A program made the translations under genes and the position numbers. From Paragonimus skrjabini miyazakii (lineage: Eukaryota > Platyhelminthes > Trematoda > Plagiorchiida > Troglotrematidae), in assembly GCA_014338405.1 (NCBI GenBank), contig JTDE01001317.1, forward strand, positions 75,307-139,306: a stretch of DNA of 64,000 nt. The letters are read 5' to 3'. Below the pieces are notes generated by a model. The model was not told the DNA's origin. It saw only the letters and a program-made list of their open reading frames with translations, and did not search any database. How positions within the stretch are numbered: position 1 is the first letter of the stretch; each line of letters opens with the position of its first letter. Below are positions 62,566-64,000 of the stretch, piece after piece.

Positions 62566-64000
62566 TGCCACTAGCGCAGGCGGTGGTAACACCCAATGGT
62601 GTAGCCTTTAGGTGACTCCTAGATGCGTATACAATGACGCAACGGAAGAAAGAGGGTGGTTGACGCCCTGCATATCCTAGTGTTCAGAAGATCAACGAAG
62701 AGGCTCAAAAAATCGACGACTTTTGCTATCCAACAGTGAACAGCGAACGATTGAAAGGTATCTCTCCAATTTTTCGGTAATTATTAAAATGGGTAGGTTC
62801 CGACAGATGTGGATTTTTTTAATCTTAAAGTTGCTGCAGTGAGGAAAATCCGTGATATTACCAAATCGCTCATATTTGCACTATTCTGAAAAAAGTTGCA
62901 TTTTTCTCGAATTCAATGCAAGCGCAATGTTGCCGAGTATTACTATTTCATGTATGCCTCCTAAATCTCGCGAAACTAGGTGCTTTTTCGATGTAGGTAT
63001 GAAATCTGCCAAGAAACTTTTGGCGGCATCATTTTTGCGACGCAAGATCGATGACGGAGGACAACATTATGATTATACCAGAAAAATGAATCACATTTTT
63101 AATTAACGAAAGTGCATATATGGGCGATTTGTGAATACAACCTTTATATTCAAGAAATCCATATGTCCTTCCGATAGTATTCATTTTGATGATTGAAAAA
63201 TTTGAAAATCTCTTCTCGCGCCCAAGTGACCTTTGTATTAGGATAACAGCGGCGAACGGTTTGGTTATGTGTTGTTTCGTTCTCGGGAAATCTGAAGTAG
63301 CCTCGCTTAATATCCATCGCAAGACATGAATTCACGACGGCTATATTCGTAGCAGGCTGCTTGTGGACGAACTGAGAATGCAAATCGCCCGCGTAGTTCT
63401 ACCGACGGATCCAACGATAGTGCTGCAATATATTCACAATACACCGCTGCGATTTACGATGTTTGTTGCGACGTTTGAGTGAAACTAATACGCAAGTATA
63501 CCACTGTCTTACAAGGGAGATAAGTGTCAGTTGAGCCGAGCGCGGCTGATGCAGCGTCCCGAGGATCGTCGTATTCATCTTCACATGAGATAAACCACTG
63601 GCTCCAGGAGCCGTGGTTTTTAGCGCTCACAGAAAGCAGCTGGTCAAGGACCTCAGCCTTGACTACATTGACAAATGAGAACTGCAAACTTAGGCGTGTT
63701 TTACTGCAGAGACGTTGTATACAGTTAATCCCATTTTGAAATTCCTGGCACCGCGACTTTCTGCCTGGTAATAACCAATGGAGGCAGTGGCATGATCATC
63801 TCTCTTCGTTAGCTTTGTGTGCTTACTAAAGTCTTAAAACCAAAGGGACTCGGTGGAGTCAGAGCCACTGCGTGTGTTCGAACCGGAACGAGAAACCGGC
63901 AAATAAGCCATGCTTGTTCGAAAAGTGTCTTCCAGCTGACCTGAACGACCTTAAATTTAACTCCATTCAGAGCAGACACATATCCAGCCCGTCCTGGTTG
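62566..64000. other. Unassigned right end
   Basis: Apart from repeat B nothing is recognised. The open frame at 62852-63106 may belong to the same unclassified repeat, as it lies just before repeat B in the way 60250-60447 lies before repeat A. Confidence 0.35.
63151..63230 (+). repeat. Repeat B flanking the LINE
   Basis: Direct, diverged partner of 60488-60575, lying right of the LINE. Confidence 0.5.

Noticed and set aside
1..64000. Bacterial-type operons, CRISPR arrays, rRNA genes
   Set aside because: None seen; the dense spliced exons and retroelements indicate a eukaryotic chromosome.

Overview
The window looks like nuclear DNA of a flatworm, most likely a digenean fluke. It is moderately AT-rich and intron-rich, with no bacterial gene layout. 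It is littered with decayed retroelements of kinds common in trematodes: Penelope-like elements with GIY-YIG ends, RTE-type LINEs with a TGATG-rich 3' end, CR1/jockey-type LINEs, and a CsRn1-like Ty3/gypsy element. Three runs of exactly 100 N are assembly gaps. The organism call is an inference; nothing here identifies a species.

Two host genes can be read, and open-frame length alone would miss most of both. On the + strand, two exons (7930-8647 and 11162-11348) encode the C-terminal part of a ceramide kinase. A cluster of smaller candidate exons upstream (4782-6805) may be its 5' part, but the catalytic diacylglycerol-kinase motifs were not found between them. On the - strand, 18 short exons spread over 39 kb (58930 down to 19690) join with consistent splice phases into a predicted 537-residue secreted protein. 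It has a signal peptide and four complete six-cysteine saposin-B domains, flanked by two divergent saposin-like ends. This is a prosaposin-like precursor. Each complete domain is built from the same three-exon module (phase 1 to 0, 0 to 0, 0 to 1), and the first-to-sixth-cysteine distance is 73 residues in all four.

The two genes converge tail to tail across about 8 kb of repeats, including a nearly perfect inverted pair of Penelope 3' ends (13422-13942 and 14663-15183). Both belong by family to sphingolipid metabolism: saposins present sphingolipids to lysosomal hydrolases, and ceramide kinase phosphorylates ceramide. Whether the adjacency matters is open.

The large introns of the saposin gene hold the Ty3/gypsy copy, a Penelope copy, several RTE 3' ends, a CR1/jockey copy and a perfect 54-bp palindrome. 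Upstream of its start codon lie another CR1/jockey LINE and a pair of related sequences flanking it. Regions 81-4781, 11349-13421, 15901-19059, 47346-50353 and 62566-64000 hold no gene that can be supported here.
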